Of a DNA stretch of 41,569 nt, positions 9,539-17,121 are shown one piece after another. Source of the stretch: Flavobacterium sp. UBA7665. Lineage in GTDB: Bacteria; Bacteroidota; Bacteroidia; Flavobacteriales; Flavobacteriaceae. A program made the position numbers and the translations under genes. The notes under the pieces are model-generated. The model was not told the origin of the DNA. It worked only from the letters and a program-made list of their open reading frames with translations, and made no database searches. Positions within the stretch are counted from its first letter, which is position 1. Each line of letters starts with the position of its first letter. Where the stretch lies: positions 1 through 41,569 of the forward strand of contig DLHP01000025.1 of assembly GCA_002483285.1 (NCBI GenBank), given 5' to 3'.

Positions 9539-9661
9539 AGTTATAGTAGATTTTGATTTATCATTATCAGCTTGGTATTCTTGTAATCAAATGGTAGTGC
9601 TGACTTCGGGCTATACTCTTCTGTATGTCGATTAGCATACCCGGTAATTAATCAAAACCGA
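9508..9661 (-). ncRNA. Candidate structured small RNA or attenuating leader
   Basis: Leftward transcription from the promoter at 9666-9695 would give an RNA of about 150 nt ending at the strong terminator. In the RNA, 9659-9650 pairs with 9558-9549 (10 bp, one G-U) to close a junction. Inside, 9643-9637 pairs with 9614-9607 (CGGGUAU with AUA-G-CCCG, one bulge; GUAUG/CAUAC is an alternative local hairpin) and 9604-9599 pairs with 9571-9566 (GUCAGC/GCUGAU). A 23-codon ORF from ATG at 9638 (MLIDIQKSIARSQHYHLITR...) ends at TGA 9567-9569 inside the structure and may be real or chance. Options: a free small RNA (flavobacterial 6S-like RNA is one thing to test) or a riboswitch/attenuator for the kinase. 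I could not match it to a known family. Confidence 0.6.
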
Positions 9662-9665
9662 CAAG

Positions 9666-9695
9666 TAAATTTAGCTTTTATATCTCTACAATCAA
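9666..9695 (-). promoter_or_regulatory. Candidate promoter of the small RNA
   Basis: On the minus strand TTG (9695-9693) is followed after exactly 19 nt by TAAATTTA (9673-9666), one mismatch from TAnnTTTG. Predicted transcription start is about 9662-9660, right at the 5' strand of the closing helix of the RNA. Confidence 0.55.
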
Positions 9696-9969
9696 TTCAA
9701 AATAAGCGCTTTAACTTATAATTAACAACAGAGTATTTTTAACATTTTCTAAAACGTACTGGTGTCGGGACCTGCTCAGATTTCGACCAAAAATGCACTG
9801 TTAAAGTTTTCCTCCTCCGTTAAACGGATACCATTTCTGCCTAAATTTATAAAGTAACCTAATGGCAAAAGAATCCTAAAGTTACAATGGGTTAATTTCC
9901 AATGTTAACCCGATTCTTACCGGAAAGTACTGTCAACGTTAACCCCGGAAAGCCATTCAGGAAAACAAG
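9696..9969. other. AT-rich intergenic region with no recognised gene
   Basis: No ORF of convincing length was found on either strand. A short inverted repeat GGGTTAA / TTAACCC lies near 9889-9911, and a further TTAACCCC copy lies near 9939-9948. I see no promoter or product for it. Confidence 0.5.
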
Positions 9970-10003
9970 AGAGCCGTTTCTAAATATAGGAACGGCTCTT
10001 TTT
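9970..10003. terminator. Intrinsic terminator
   Basis: AGAGCCGTT / AACGGCTCT stem, extendable by T-G and C-G pairs, with a T5 run on the plus strand. The nearest gene end is the minus-strand EamA gene (stop at 10028), for which the T tract is weaker (CTTGTTTTCC). It is probably bidirectional; no plus-strand gene upstream is evident. Confidence 0.65.
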
Positions 10004-10027
10004 CATAAGTTAAAGACGAATCTTTTA

Positions 10028-10951
10028 TTATTCTCCTTCTAAAGATTTTGTTTTGAGCGGCGCCGTTCGGTAGCCCGAATTAATCAGGTAAACACCATAC
10101 AAAGTTGTGGCCAACGCCAGTACGGTGATCCAAGTAATTTTCTCGTTGAGGATGGCGACACCAAGTAATATCGCGATTACCGGATTCACATATGCATAGG
10201 TAGAAACCACCACAATCGGCAGATGTTCAATCGCGTACAAATAACTCATGTAGGCAAGCAGCGAACCCACCAATGTGAGGTACAATAACGCCCACAGGCT
10301 TTCTGGAGTAATAGAATCGAGCTTGGTAAAATCGTCAAAAATCAAAGAAAAGACAAAACAGCCAATGCCACCGCTGGTAAACTGTATCGCCGCATTAGAA
10401 TAAGCACTGGTAGTAAAAGTATTGCTCTTGATATAAATGCTGCCGATGGCCCAGAAAAAACAAGCGGCAAACGAGGCCAGCACGCCCCAAAGGTATTCTG
10501 GTTTGCCCAAATCACCGAGGTTGTCTTTAAAAATCAGCACAATTCCCACGCAACCGAGTACAAACCCCGCAATCGTCTTGAAGTTGAAACGCTTTTGTTC
10601 TTTCCCCGAAATCAGGTTGAAGATGACGATGTAAATAGGCATAATGCAAACAATCAGCGCGGCCAAACCGCTGGGGATGTACATTTCTGCCCAACCGATG
10701 ATGCCGTTACCCAAGGTAATCAATAGGATTCCCGGCAACGCTTGTCGCCTAATGTCCCTGAAACTGAGTTTCTCGAGCTTACCAAATACAGCCATCGCGG
10801 CAAACAACAACACACCTGCAGAAAATTGTCGGATACCCGAAAATAGAAACGGCGGAAAATGCTCGACACCCACACGCAAGGCGAGATAAGTGGTTCCCCA
10901 GAAAACACAGACGATAGCGAGCGCGATGTACGCTTTGGTTTTTACAGTCAT
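10028..10951 (-). CDS. EamA/DMT-family membrane exporter
   Basis: A 307-residue integral membrane protein with about ten hydrophobic helices arranged as two EamA repeats (first about 8-143, second about 155-295), the standard drug/metabolite transporter layout and length. Typical motifs are FWGTTYLALRVG in helix 1 and the second-repeat signature VGSLLAYMSYLYAIEHLPIVVVS with TYAYVNPVIAILLG. Family members export amino acids, metabolites or drugs; the substrate cannot be read from sequence. It stands alone, with a hairpin terminator about 25-60 bp after its stop and a divergent membrane-protein gene 176 bp upstream. Confidence 0.9.
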   Translation of the reverse strand: MTVKTKAYIALAIVCVFWGTTYLALRVGVEHFPPFLFSGIRQFSAGVLLFAAMAVFGKLEKLSFRDIRRQALPGILLITLGNGIIGWAEMYIPSGLAALIVCIMPIYIVIFNLISGKEQKRFNFKTIAGFVLGCVGIVLIFKDNLGDLGKPEYLWGVLASFAACFFWAIGSIYIKSNTFTTSAYSNAAIQFTSGGIGCFVFSLIFDDFTKLDSITPESLWALLYLTLVGSLLAYMSYLYAIEHLPIVVVSTYAYVNPVIAILLGVAILNEKITWITVLALATTLYGVYLINSGYRTAPLKTKSLEGE

Positions 10952-11127
10952 TTCATTTTACCTACTGAATTCAAATAATCTTGAACCTTTTTACAGTGCA
11001 AATAACATGAAAATAAATGACAAGTCATTAGTCTATTCAATGCTGTTGGTTTCCAAAAATCAGCTTAGTAAGCGAAGCGATATAATAACTTAAGGTATTA
11101 AAACGTTAAAAAACACAAATTGGCCCG

Positions 11128-11529
11128 ATGTTCAGATTCCATAAAGGTTATTTCTTGCTTGCCGTGACGCTTTTCTTGGTAGAAGTGGGCATCGCGTTAT
11201 TTGTACACGACAATCTCATCCGACCTTATTTTGGAGACACATTGGTCGTCGTGCTCATTTATTGCTTCCTGAAATCCTTTCTCAAAACCGCGGTAGTTCC
11301 CGCAGCCATAGCAGTACTGTTGTTTTCGTATACGATTGAGGTGTTGCAATACTACGACCTGATTGGATTGTTGCACCTCGAAAACAACCGCTTGGCCAAA
11401 TGCGTGCTTGGGAACTCCTTTGAGTGGGTTGATTTTATAGCGTATACTGTTGGAATCGTTTTGGTGATAGCGATTGAAAGCTTCATTTCGATAAACGATC
11501 GCAATCGACCCAATCCGACAAGGCCATAA
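11128..11529 (+). CDS. DUF2809-family small membrane protein
   Basis: A 133-residue protein with four predicted transmembrane helices. The opening RFHKGYFLLAVTLFLVEVGI, the middle LRPYFGDTLVVVLIY-like block (here IRPYFGDTLVVVLIY) and the final FEWVDFIAYTVGIVL match the DUF2809 family, short Bacteroidota/Firmicutes membrane proteins of unknown role. The length is normal for the family. It appears monocistronic and converges on the hypothetical gene at 11584-11949, with a shared hairpin between them. Confidence 0.85.
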   Translation: MFRFHKGYFLLAVTLFLVEVGIALFVHDNLIRPYFGDTLVVVLIYCFLKSFLKTAVVPAAIAVLLFSYTIEVLQYYDLIGLLHLENNRLAKCVLGNSFEWVDFIAYTVGIVLVIAIESFISINDRNRPNPTRP

Positions 11530-11554
11530 AAAAAGCGGACCAAAAAGCCCGCTT
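11528..11554 (-). terminator. Intrinsic terminator, minus strand
   Basis: AAGCGG / CCGCTT stem with a 10-nt loop. A T7 tract follows on the minus strand, so it best serves the leftward gene ending at 11584; the plus-strand side lacks a good T run. Confidence 0.75.
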
Positions 11555-11583
11555 CTCCAAAAAATATAGTTAGGTGTAGTAGT

Positions 11584-11949
11584 TTACAAAGTCATGTAAC
11601 GGTCATTCTGCAACCAATCCCAAAACAGGCTATTCCCGGCAGTCGGGTCATTGATTGGGAGAATACCGTCTGATTTGCCTACGAGTATGTCTTCGAGCAA
11701 CGCCACATCGCCTGCCGCTACTCCGGTAGCCGACATTTTTTTCACTTCGCCCAAAGTATCAATAAACAACTTAAGGTCCCTGAAACAATCACGAAACTGC
11801 TTGCACCTGAATTGTCTGATAATTTTGGTGCTGTCAAACTCATCAATCCTGGCCAACCAGGCTTCTCCCATATAGGAAGCGTCAGAAAGCACATACCAAC
11901 CCTTGTGTTCTCCTTGCTGTATTGCTAAATTGATTTGTCCCATGATCAT
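11584..11949 (-). CDS. Hypothetical protein, 121 aa
   Basis: I do not recognise this family. The protein is soluble, with no signal peptide or membrane helix. Notable segments are GWYVLSDASYMGEAWLARIDEF, FRCKQFRDCFRDLKLFIDTLG and a Trp-rich C-terminus (SLFWDWLQNDRYM). It reads as a genuine gene: it has its own terminator and an exact TAnnTTTG box (TAAATTTG, 11975-11968) 19 bp before the start. The first ATG was taken (MIMGQ); ATG at 11943 is equally possible. It is monocistronic, so context says nothing about its job. Confidence 0.7.
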   Translation of the reverse strand: MIMGQINLAIQQGEHKGWYVLSDASYMGEAWLARIDEFDSTKIIRQFRCKQFRDCFRDLKLFIDTLGEVKKMSATGVAAGDVALLEDILVGKSDGILPINDPTAGNSLFWDWLQNDRYMTL

Positions 11950-12178
11950 TTTCTTTTGTAGATATTACAAATTTAGCATCGAAAGCCAGCCACGCCTTAC
12001 AAAATTTGATTCATAAATTACAGTATTTCAATGCGCTAAGTACCAAATTCGTTAAAATGGGAATCCTGTAAATTTTAATTTAAATTCTATAACAACCGCC
12101 TTTCGTTTTTATCCCAATTTCGCAAAGTCAGCAAAGGCGAACGTACAATGAGCCTTTAAAAAAAATTTGTTTGTTTGG
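11950..12178. other. Intergenic region, possible small transcript
   Basis: No ORF is supported. CGCCTTT near 12100 can pair with AAAGGCG near 12133, and a strong orphan terminator follows at 12179-12214. Together these leave room for a short plus-strand RNA, but I see no good promoter. Confidence 0.3.
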
Positions 12179-12214
12179 AAAACCCCGTCTCTCTCCAAGT
12201 TAGGCGGGGTTTTT
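12179..12214 (+). terminator. Orphan intrinsic terminator
   Basis: AAAACCCCG / CGGGGTTTT stem with a 17-nt loop and a T5 tail on the plus strand. No plus-strand gene lies between 11529 and this point, so what it terminates is unclear. Confidence 0.75.
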
Positions 12215-12345
12215 ATTTGGATTAAATTCTATTCGTCTCCAAAAACCAACCAAAGTGAAATCCCGAAAAGTTTAGCCCGAATACTGTAACGTGTGTTACG
12301 GGCAAACTGATGAAATTTACACTGCTAAACCAAAAACAAATCTTT

Positions 12346-12540
12346 ATGAATGTCAAAAGAATTTTCGGATCGATTCTTACCCTACTGGGGATTGTCGGAT
12401 TAATTTATGCCGCTTACGTATTTGCCAATACCGGCGGACAAACCAAGGACATCAAATCACTCATCATTTACGGCATCCTCGGTATTGTTTTTTTCCTGTC
12501 GGGCATCAGTTTGGTACGCAATACGAAGGATGAATCCTAA
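12346..12540 (+). CDS. Small two-helix membrane protein
   Basis: A 64-residue protein with two transmembrane segments: about 5-25 (IFGSILTLLGIVGLIYAAYV) and about 38-58 (IIYGILGIVFFLSGISLV), joined by a short loop (NTGGQTKDIK). It resembles small conserved membrane proteins common in Flavobacteriia, with no assigned function. An upstream in-frame ATG at 12310 would add 12 polar residues (KFTLLNQKQIFM) with no family look, so the start at 12346 was preferred. A hairpin terminator follows closely. It is monocistronic. Confidence 0.7.
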   Translation: MNVKRIFGSILTLLGIVGLIYAAYVFANTGGQTKDIKSLIIYGILGIVFFLSGISLVRNTKDES

Positions 12541-12557
12541 GGTACCTAACTTCAGAC

Positions 12558-12597
12558 AAAAGCGCAGCTGTTTTTTAACAATAGTGGCGCTTTTTTT
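12558..12597 (+). terminator. Intrinsic terminator
   Basis: AAAAGCGC / GCGCTTTT stem with a 21-nt loop containing partial pairing, followed by T7. It ends the small membrane-protein gene. Confidence 0.75.
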
Positions 12598-12609
12598 GTG
12601 ACTTCGGGA

Positions 12610-12640
12610 TTGGCATTTTGACAATAAAGGCATAGCTTTG
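12610..12640 (+). promoter_or_regulatory. Promoter of the receiver-protein/rdgB operon
   Basis: TTG (12610-12612), exactly 20 nt, then TAGCTTTG (12633-12640), a full match to TAnnTTTG. The start codon at 12693 would have a leader of about 50 nt. Confidence 0.65.
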
Positions 12641-12692
12641 CAGCGTAAAATTTATTGCAATTATTTGCAAAACCCCACCGTATCGAGAGCTT

Positions 12693-13385
12693 ATGAAACC
12701 TACAAAAGAACAGGTACTGGCACTACTCAATGAAGCCTATTCTGAGCACCAGAGCGATTTATCCCACAGCATTGAACTCGCTGCAAAAGCCCTCAGCAGG
12801 AGCAAGCAGCTCAAGGATAAGGCGCTCATCGCCCAAAGCCTCAACCAGCTCTCGTTGTCGTATTTGGCGATGGGCGATTTTGAACAGGCCACCGCCCATT
12901 CACAGGAAGCCGCCTCGTACTGCCAGGAACTCGAAGAAGAGAAGAAAATGGCCGATGCCAAGCGCGACGCCGATACCAAAGCCCAGGATTTGAGCCAACT
13001 CGCCGGCAAAAAAGTACTGCTCGCCGAAGACAACCAGCTCAACGCCGCAATGATCATCGAGCTGCTCAAACAATGGGGAATTACCACAGACCACGTCCTT
13101 GACGGCAAACTCGCCTACCACCAGAGCCGATTGAAAAAATACGATTTCATCCTTATGGACATCCACATGCCCGAAATGAATGGTGTCGAAGCGGCAAAAC
13201 TCATCCGCAGCAAGTACAACCTCAACATGGACATCCCGATTTTTGCCCTCACGGCCGACATCATGGTTAATAACGACTCCGATTACCTGCCGCTGTTCAA
13301 TGAGTTTTTGTACAAGCCTCTTGAAATTGAGAAATTGAATGCAGCCTTGTCAAGGGTTCCTTCTAAAAATTCCGACCCGTCGTAA
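12693..13385 (+). CDS. TPR-receiver protein (response regulator without DNA-binding domain)
   Basis: A 230-residue cytoplasmic protein. Residues about 8-80 look like a pair of helical TPR-like repeats (LIAQSLNQLSLSYLAMGDFEQATAHS); about 78-100 is a charged coiled coil; about 105-222 is a CheY-like receiver. The receiver keeps the acidic pair E112/D113, phospho-acceptor D156 (FILMDIHMPEMNG), T187 and K208 (YKPLE), so it should be phosphorylatable. With no DNA-binding or enzymatic output, it probably works through protein-protein contacts via the N-terminal repeats, or as an intermediate receiver for a kinase elsewhere. Its stop overlaps the rdgB start by one base (TAATG), giving a translationally coupled operon. 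Receiver assignment is strong, TPR weaker. Confidence 0.85.
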   Translation: MKPTKEQVLALLNEAYSEHQSDLSHSIELAAKALSRSKQLKDKALIAQSLNQLSLSYLAMGDFEQATAHSQEAASYCQELEEEKKMADAKRDADTKAQDLSQLAGKKVLLAEDNQLNAAMIIELLKQWGITTDHVLDGKLAYHQSRLKKYDFILMDIHMPEMNGVEAAKLIRSKYNLNMDIPIFALTADIMVNNDSDYLPLFNEFLYKPLEIEKLNAALSRVPSKNSDPS

Positions 13386-13957
13386 TGCAACTCGTCTTCG
13401 CCTCCAACAACAAAAACAAGATTGCCGAAATCCAGGCGATGTTGCCCCATAGTATCCAGATTTTAAGCCTTACCGACATTGGCTGCCACGAAGAAATCCC
13501 CGAAACCGCCAACACCATTGAAGGCAACGCCATCCTAAAAGCCAACTACGTCACCCAAAATTACGGCTACGATTGCTTTGCTGACGACAGCGGATTGGAA
13601 GTCGATGCGCTGAGTGGTGCGCCCGGCGTACATTCGGCACGATTTGCAGGCGAACAAAAAAACGATAGCGACAACATCAATAAATTATTGATGGAACTTG
13701 AAGGAATCGTGAATCGCAAAGCCAATTTCAAAACCGTCATCGCACTCAATTACAAAGGCGAACAACACCTTTTTACGGGCATTGCCGACGGGACAATCAT
13801 CCATGAAAAAAGAGGTGATTTTGGGTTTGGCTACGATCCTGTCTTTGTGCCGGTTGGCTATGAAACTACGTTCGCGCAAATTTCACAGCAGGAAAAAGCA
13901 GCCATCAGCCACCGCGGAAAAGCCACTCGTCAATTGATAACTTTTCTCACAAAATAA
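13385..13957 (+). CDS. rdgB: dITP/XTP pyrophosphatase (RdgB/HAM1)
   Basis: A 190-residue house-cleaning nucleotide pyrophosphatase that hydrolyses dITP, XTP and related non-canonical purine triphosphates to monophosphates. Family hallmarks are present: the N-terminal VFASNNKNKIAEIQAML (SxNxxK triphosphate loop), the central DDSGLEVDALSGAPGVHSAR with catalytic acidic residues, GFGYDPVFVP, and C-terminal ISHRGKA. The length is typical. It starts inside the stop of the upstream receiver gene and so is translated from the same message. Following the gene there is no strong terminator, only an AT-rich tail with a short degenerate ATTCACCAT-type repeat. Confidence 0.96.
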   Translation: MQLVFASNNKNKIAEIQAMLPHSIQILSLTDIGCHEEIPETANTIEGNAILKANYVTQNYGYDCFADDSGLEVDALSGAPGVHSARFAGEQKNDSDNINKLLMELEGIVNRKANFKTVIALNYKGEQHLFTGIADGTIIHEKRGDFGFGYDPVFVPVGYETTFAQISQQEKAAISHRGKATRQLITFLTK

Positions 13958-14110
13958 ACGTAACTTTCTACTGCGAGTCATCGCTGGGAACCGTTTTATC
14001 ATTCACAACTCACCATCCATAATTCACCATTATTTTTAAATAGCTGATTTCTAGTTATTAATAAAAAGCCAAATCTAAATTTTGCATTAGGTTACTCTAC
14101 TTATTAACTG

Positions 14111-14118
14111 TACTTTTG
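14111..14118 (+). promoter_or_regulatory. -7 box of the DEAD-box helicase gene
   Basis: TACTTTTG is an exact TAnnTTTG match, placing the transcription start near 14122. This rules out the in-frame TTG at 14116 as start and supports ATG at 14140. No good -33 TTG at the ideal distance was seen. Confidence 0.55.
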
Positions 14119-14139
14119 CACCAAATTTTAAAAACTTAT

Positions 14140-16041
14140 ATGAATAAATTTGAACAATTAGGATTGAAAGAATCGCTACAGCGTGCGATTATCGATCTAG
14201 GATTTGAAAATCCGACCGAAGTGCAGGAAAAAGCGATTCCACTCTTATTGGAACAAGACACTGATTTAGTTGCGTTGGCTCAGACAGGGACAGGGAAAAC
14301 GGCAGCATTTGGCTTTCCACTGATCCATAAAATTGACGCCGACAACAGAAATACGCAGGCGCTGATTTTATCACCTACCCGCGAACTTTGCTTGCAGATT
14401 ACAAACGAGATTAAGAATTACGCGAAGTACGAAAAGAACATCAATGTCGTAGCCGTTTACGGAGGTGCCAGCATCACCGAACAGGCGCGCGACATCAAAC
14501 GTGGCGCACAGATTATCGTGGCTACACCGGGACGTATGCAGGACATGATCAACCGCAACTTGGTAAACATCAAAGCGATTGATTATTGTATTTTGGACGA
14601 AGCCGACGAAATGCTCAACATGGGATTCTACGAAGACATCGTTTCTATCCTTTCAGACACACCACAAGAAAAAAACACCTGGTTATTTTCTGCGACCATG
14701 CCTGCCGAAGTAGCGCGTATCTCCAAAAAATTCATGGCAGACCCGATTGAAATCACCGTAGGCGCCAAAAACTCAGGATCGGCTACCGTTTCGCACGAGT
14801 TTTACCTGGTGAACGCACGGGATCGTTACGAAGCCTTGAAAAGACTCGCCGATGCCAACCCAGACATTTTCTCGGTGGTTTTCTGTCGTACCAAAAGAGA
14901 CACACAGGCCGTTGCCGAAAAATTAATTGAAGATGGCTACAACGCTGCCGCTTTGCACGGAGATTTATCTCAGGCGCAACGTGATTCTGTAATGAAATCG
15001 TTCCGCGGACGCCAGATCCAGATGTTGGTTGCTACCGACGTTGCTGCTCGTGGAATCGACGTAGACAACATCACCCACGTAGTGAACTACCAGTTGCCTG
15101 ACGAAATCGAAACTTACAACCACCGTTCTGGTCGTACCGGACGTGCAGGGAAATTGGGAACTTCTATTGTGATTGTGACCAAAAGCGAAATCCGTAAGAT
15201 ATCTTCGATTGAGAAAATCATCAAACAGAAATTTGAGGAGAAAACCATCCCTAGCGGCATCGAAATCTGCGAAATCCAACTGCTTCACTTGGCCAACAAA
15301 ATCAAGGATACCGAAGTAGACCACGAAATAGACAATTACCTTCCCGCCATCAACAGCGTACTCGAAGGCTTGTCTAAAGAAGAACTCATCAAGAAAATGG
15401 TGTCGGTAGAATTCAACCGTTTCATCAATTACTATAAAAAGACCCGCGATTTGTCGGCTGGATCATCTGACCGTCGTGAAGGACGTGAAGACCGCGAACC
15501 ACGCGAGTTCAACAACTCAGGAAGCGCAGTTCGTTACTTCGTCAACATCGGTTCACGCGACAATTTCGACTGGATGCAACTCAAGGATTTCTTGAAAGAA
15601 ACACTTGATTTGGGCCGTGACGACGTGTACAAAGTAGATGTTAAGGAAGGATTCTCTTTCTTCAACACCGATCCTGAGCACACCGATAAAGTAATGGAAG
15701 TGCTCAACAACATCCAACTCGAAGGACGCCGCATCAACGTTGAGATTTCTAAAAATGACGGTGGCGGCAGACGCGACCACAATGGCAGAAGTTCAGGCGG
15801 CGGATTTGGCGGTGAACGCAAAAGTTTTGGCGGCGGCGGCGGTGGTTTTAGAAGTGACCGCAATTCAGCGCCTCGCAGCGGTGGTTTTGGCGCCAGACCC
15901 GAAAGAAGCTCAGGCTTTGGAGGCAGAAGCGAAGCCAGAAGCTCGTCGGCACCCAAACGCGAAGGATTTTCTTCGGATCGCGCACCAAGGCGTTCAGAAA
16001 GTTCGGATGCGCCGAGGGAAAGACGCCCAAGGAGAAGCTAA
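14140..16041 (+). CDS. DEAD-box RNA helicase with DbpA-type RNA-binding domain
   Basis: A 633-residue ATP-dependent RNA helicase. Core motifs in order are the Q-motif region (ENPTEVQEKAIP), motif I AQTGTGKT (about 46-54), PTRELCLQI, DEAD at about 152-155, SAT, and HRSGRTGRAG (motif VI). Residues about 455-545 form a DbpA RNA-binding domain (VRYFVNIGSRDNFDWMQLKD ... GRRINVEISKN), which in DbpA/CsdA-like helicases targets structured rRNA. The last about 85 residues are an Arg/Gly/Ser-rich low-complexity tail, probably disordered and RNA-binding. It is likely a ribosome-assembly or cold-shock helicase (DeaD/CsdA/DbpA group); the exact orthologue is unclear. Monocistronic with its own -7 box. Confidence 0.93.
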   Translation: MNKFEQLGLKESLQRAIIDLGFENPTEVQEKAIPLLLEQDTDLVALAQTGTGKTAAFGFPLIHKIDADNRNTQALILSPTRELCLQITNEIKNYAKYEKNINVVAVYGGASITEQARDIKRGAQIIVATPGRMQDMINRNLVNIKAIDYCILDEADEMLNMGFYEDIVSILSDTPQEKNTWLFSATMPAEVARISKKFMADPIEITVGAKNSGSATVSHEFYLVNARDRYEALKRLADANPDIFSVVFCRTKRDTQAVAEKLIEDGYNAAALHGDLSQAQRDSVMKSFRGRQIQMLVATDVAARGIDVDNITHVVNYQLPDEIETYNHRSGRTGRAGKLGTSIVIVTKSEIRKISSIEKIIKQKFEEKTIPSGIEICEIQLLHLANKIKDTEVDHEIDNYLPAINSVLEGLSKEELIKKMVSVEFNRFINYYKKTRDLSAGSSDRREGREDREPREFNNSGSAVRYFVNIGSRDNFDWMQLKDFLKETLDLGRDDVYKVDVKEGFSFFNTDPEHTDKVMEVLNNIQLEGRRINVEISKNDGGGRRDHNGRSSGGGFGGERKSFGGGGGGFRSDRNSAPRSGGFGARPERSSGFGGRSEARSSSAPKREGFSSDRAPRRSESSDAPRERRPRRS

Positions 16042-16129
16042 AGCCTTTTAGTTAATTTTCTTATAAATAAAGGAAGACTACTTTATATCTTACTGTGTTT
16101 TATTACATTTAACCCATCAAAACACCCCT

Positions 16130-16891
16130 ATGAGATATTCAATAGCCTTCCTTTTTTTATGGTTTTCATTCGCGGCATTTTCGCAGGAAACCATTCAAAA
16201 AGTCTCGGGAAGCATCGTCAACGACAACAATTCGCTTCCGATTCCCAATGTCAATATCATCAACCTCAACAAGGTTAAGGGAGCGGTTTCTAATGACAAA
16301 GGCTATTTTGAAATCGAGGCGAGTCTCAACGACACCTTGCACCTCACCTTCATCGGGTTTCAATCCTTGAAAATCCGCGTGACCAACGACTGGCTCAAGA
16401 ACCAAACCACCAAAATACAGATGACCGAGAAAGCCATTGCGCTTGAGGAAGTCATCATCCAACCATACACCTTAACCGGTTATCTTGAGATCGATTCCAA
16501 ACTGATTCCCGAACGCGAAAACTACCGTTACAGCATTTCGGGCTTGCAACAAGGTTATGAAACCGGCGAATACTCACCCAATGCTTTTGGTCGCGTCATG
16601 GGTTCTATCTTCAATCCCGCCGACATGCTCTACAACTTCTTCGGCAAACGATCCAAGGAACTCAACAGGCTCAAGAAAGCCAAGAAAGACGATACGGTAC
16701 GCAACCTGCTCGAATCCAAATACGACCGCGAAACCGTCGCGCTCATGCTGGGCATAGACAAACGGGACATTCCTGAAATTTTACAGAAGTGCAACTACTC
16801 TGAAGTGTTTGTCAAAACCGCCAATGACCTGCAGATTCTGGATGCGATTACGCAGTGTTATGAAGAGTATCGGGTGTTGAAAAAGAAATAA
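16130..16891 (+). CDS. Secreted protein with carboxypeptidase-like regulatory domain
   Basis: A 253-residue exported protein. The signal peptide is about 1-19 (SIAFLFLWFSFAAFSQ). Residues about 24-100 are a CarboxypepD_reg-like beta-sandwich (VSGSIVNDNNSLPIPNVNII, KGAVSNDKGYFEIEA, LTFIGFQS, LEEVII), as at the N-terminus of TonB-dependent receptors. Here it is not followed by a plug or barrel. Instead residues about 115-253 form a helical, charged domain (NFFGKRSKELNRLKKAKKDD ... YEEYRVLKK) shared with similar-sized Flavobacteriia periplasmic proteins. The role is unknown; a periplasmic protein attached to the inner face of the outer membrane is plausible. A TACATTTA box lies at about 16105-16112. 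Followed by a strong terminator. Confidence 0.8.
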   Translation: MRYSIAFLFLWFSFAAFSQETIQKVSGSIVNDNNSLPIPNVNIINLNKVKGAVSNDKGYFEIEASLNDTLHLTFIGFQSLKIRVTNDWLKNQTTKIQMTEKAIALEEVIIQPYTLTGYLEIDSKLIPERENYRYSISGLQQGYETGEYSPNAFGRVMGSIFNPADMLYNFFGKRSKELNRLKKAKKDDTVRNLLESKYDRETVALMLGIDKRDIPEILQKCNYSEVFVKTANDLQILDAITQCYEEYRVLKKK

Positions 16892-16918
16892 TTTCAAAAA
16901 AAGAAAATATTAAAATAT

Positions 16919-16960
16919 CCCAAATTCCAAACTTTAACCGTTGGAGTTTGGGATTTTTTT
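16919..16960 (+). terminator. Intrinsic terminator
   Basis: CCCAAA / TTTGGG with an inner CCAA / TTGG extension, followed by T7. It shares the CCCAAATTCCAA arm with the terminator at 17966-18007. Confidence 0.8.
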
Positions 16961-17121
16961 ATTGATCGTAAGACGTAGCCATCGACAGCACTCACCAACC
17001 ACAACCTATTGGCTTTGAGATACAAATAAAGTAAGGCGCACTTTTTTTTTGTTAAAAATCCAAAAAAAATTGCTATTTTTAAGTCGCAATTCACTGGACA
17101 CTTACCGATAAAACTACTGTT

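Noticed and set aside
10028..10951. Specific substrate for the EamA transporter
   Set aside because: Family members have many substrates and neither sequence nor neighbours decide between them.
12291..12533. Alternative 80-codon frame overlapping the small membrane protein
   Set aside because: The overlapping frame at 12346-12540 has two clean transmembrane helices, while this one is Arg/Cys-rich with no features.
13958..14080. ATTCACAACTCACCATCCATAA-type phrase as a functional repeat
   Set aside because: It is only two or three degenerate copies of an ATTCACCAT-like phrase; too short to support a claim.
14116..14139. TTG start eight codons upstream for the DEAD-box helicase
   Set aside because: The TTG is the end of the TACTTTTG -7 box, so it would not be transcribed.
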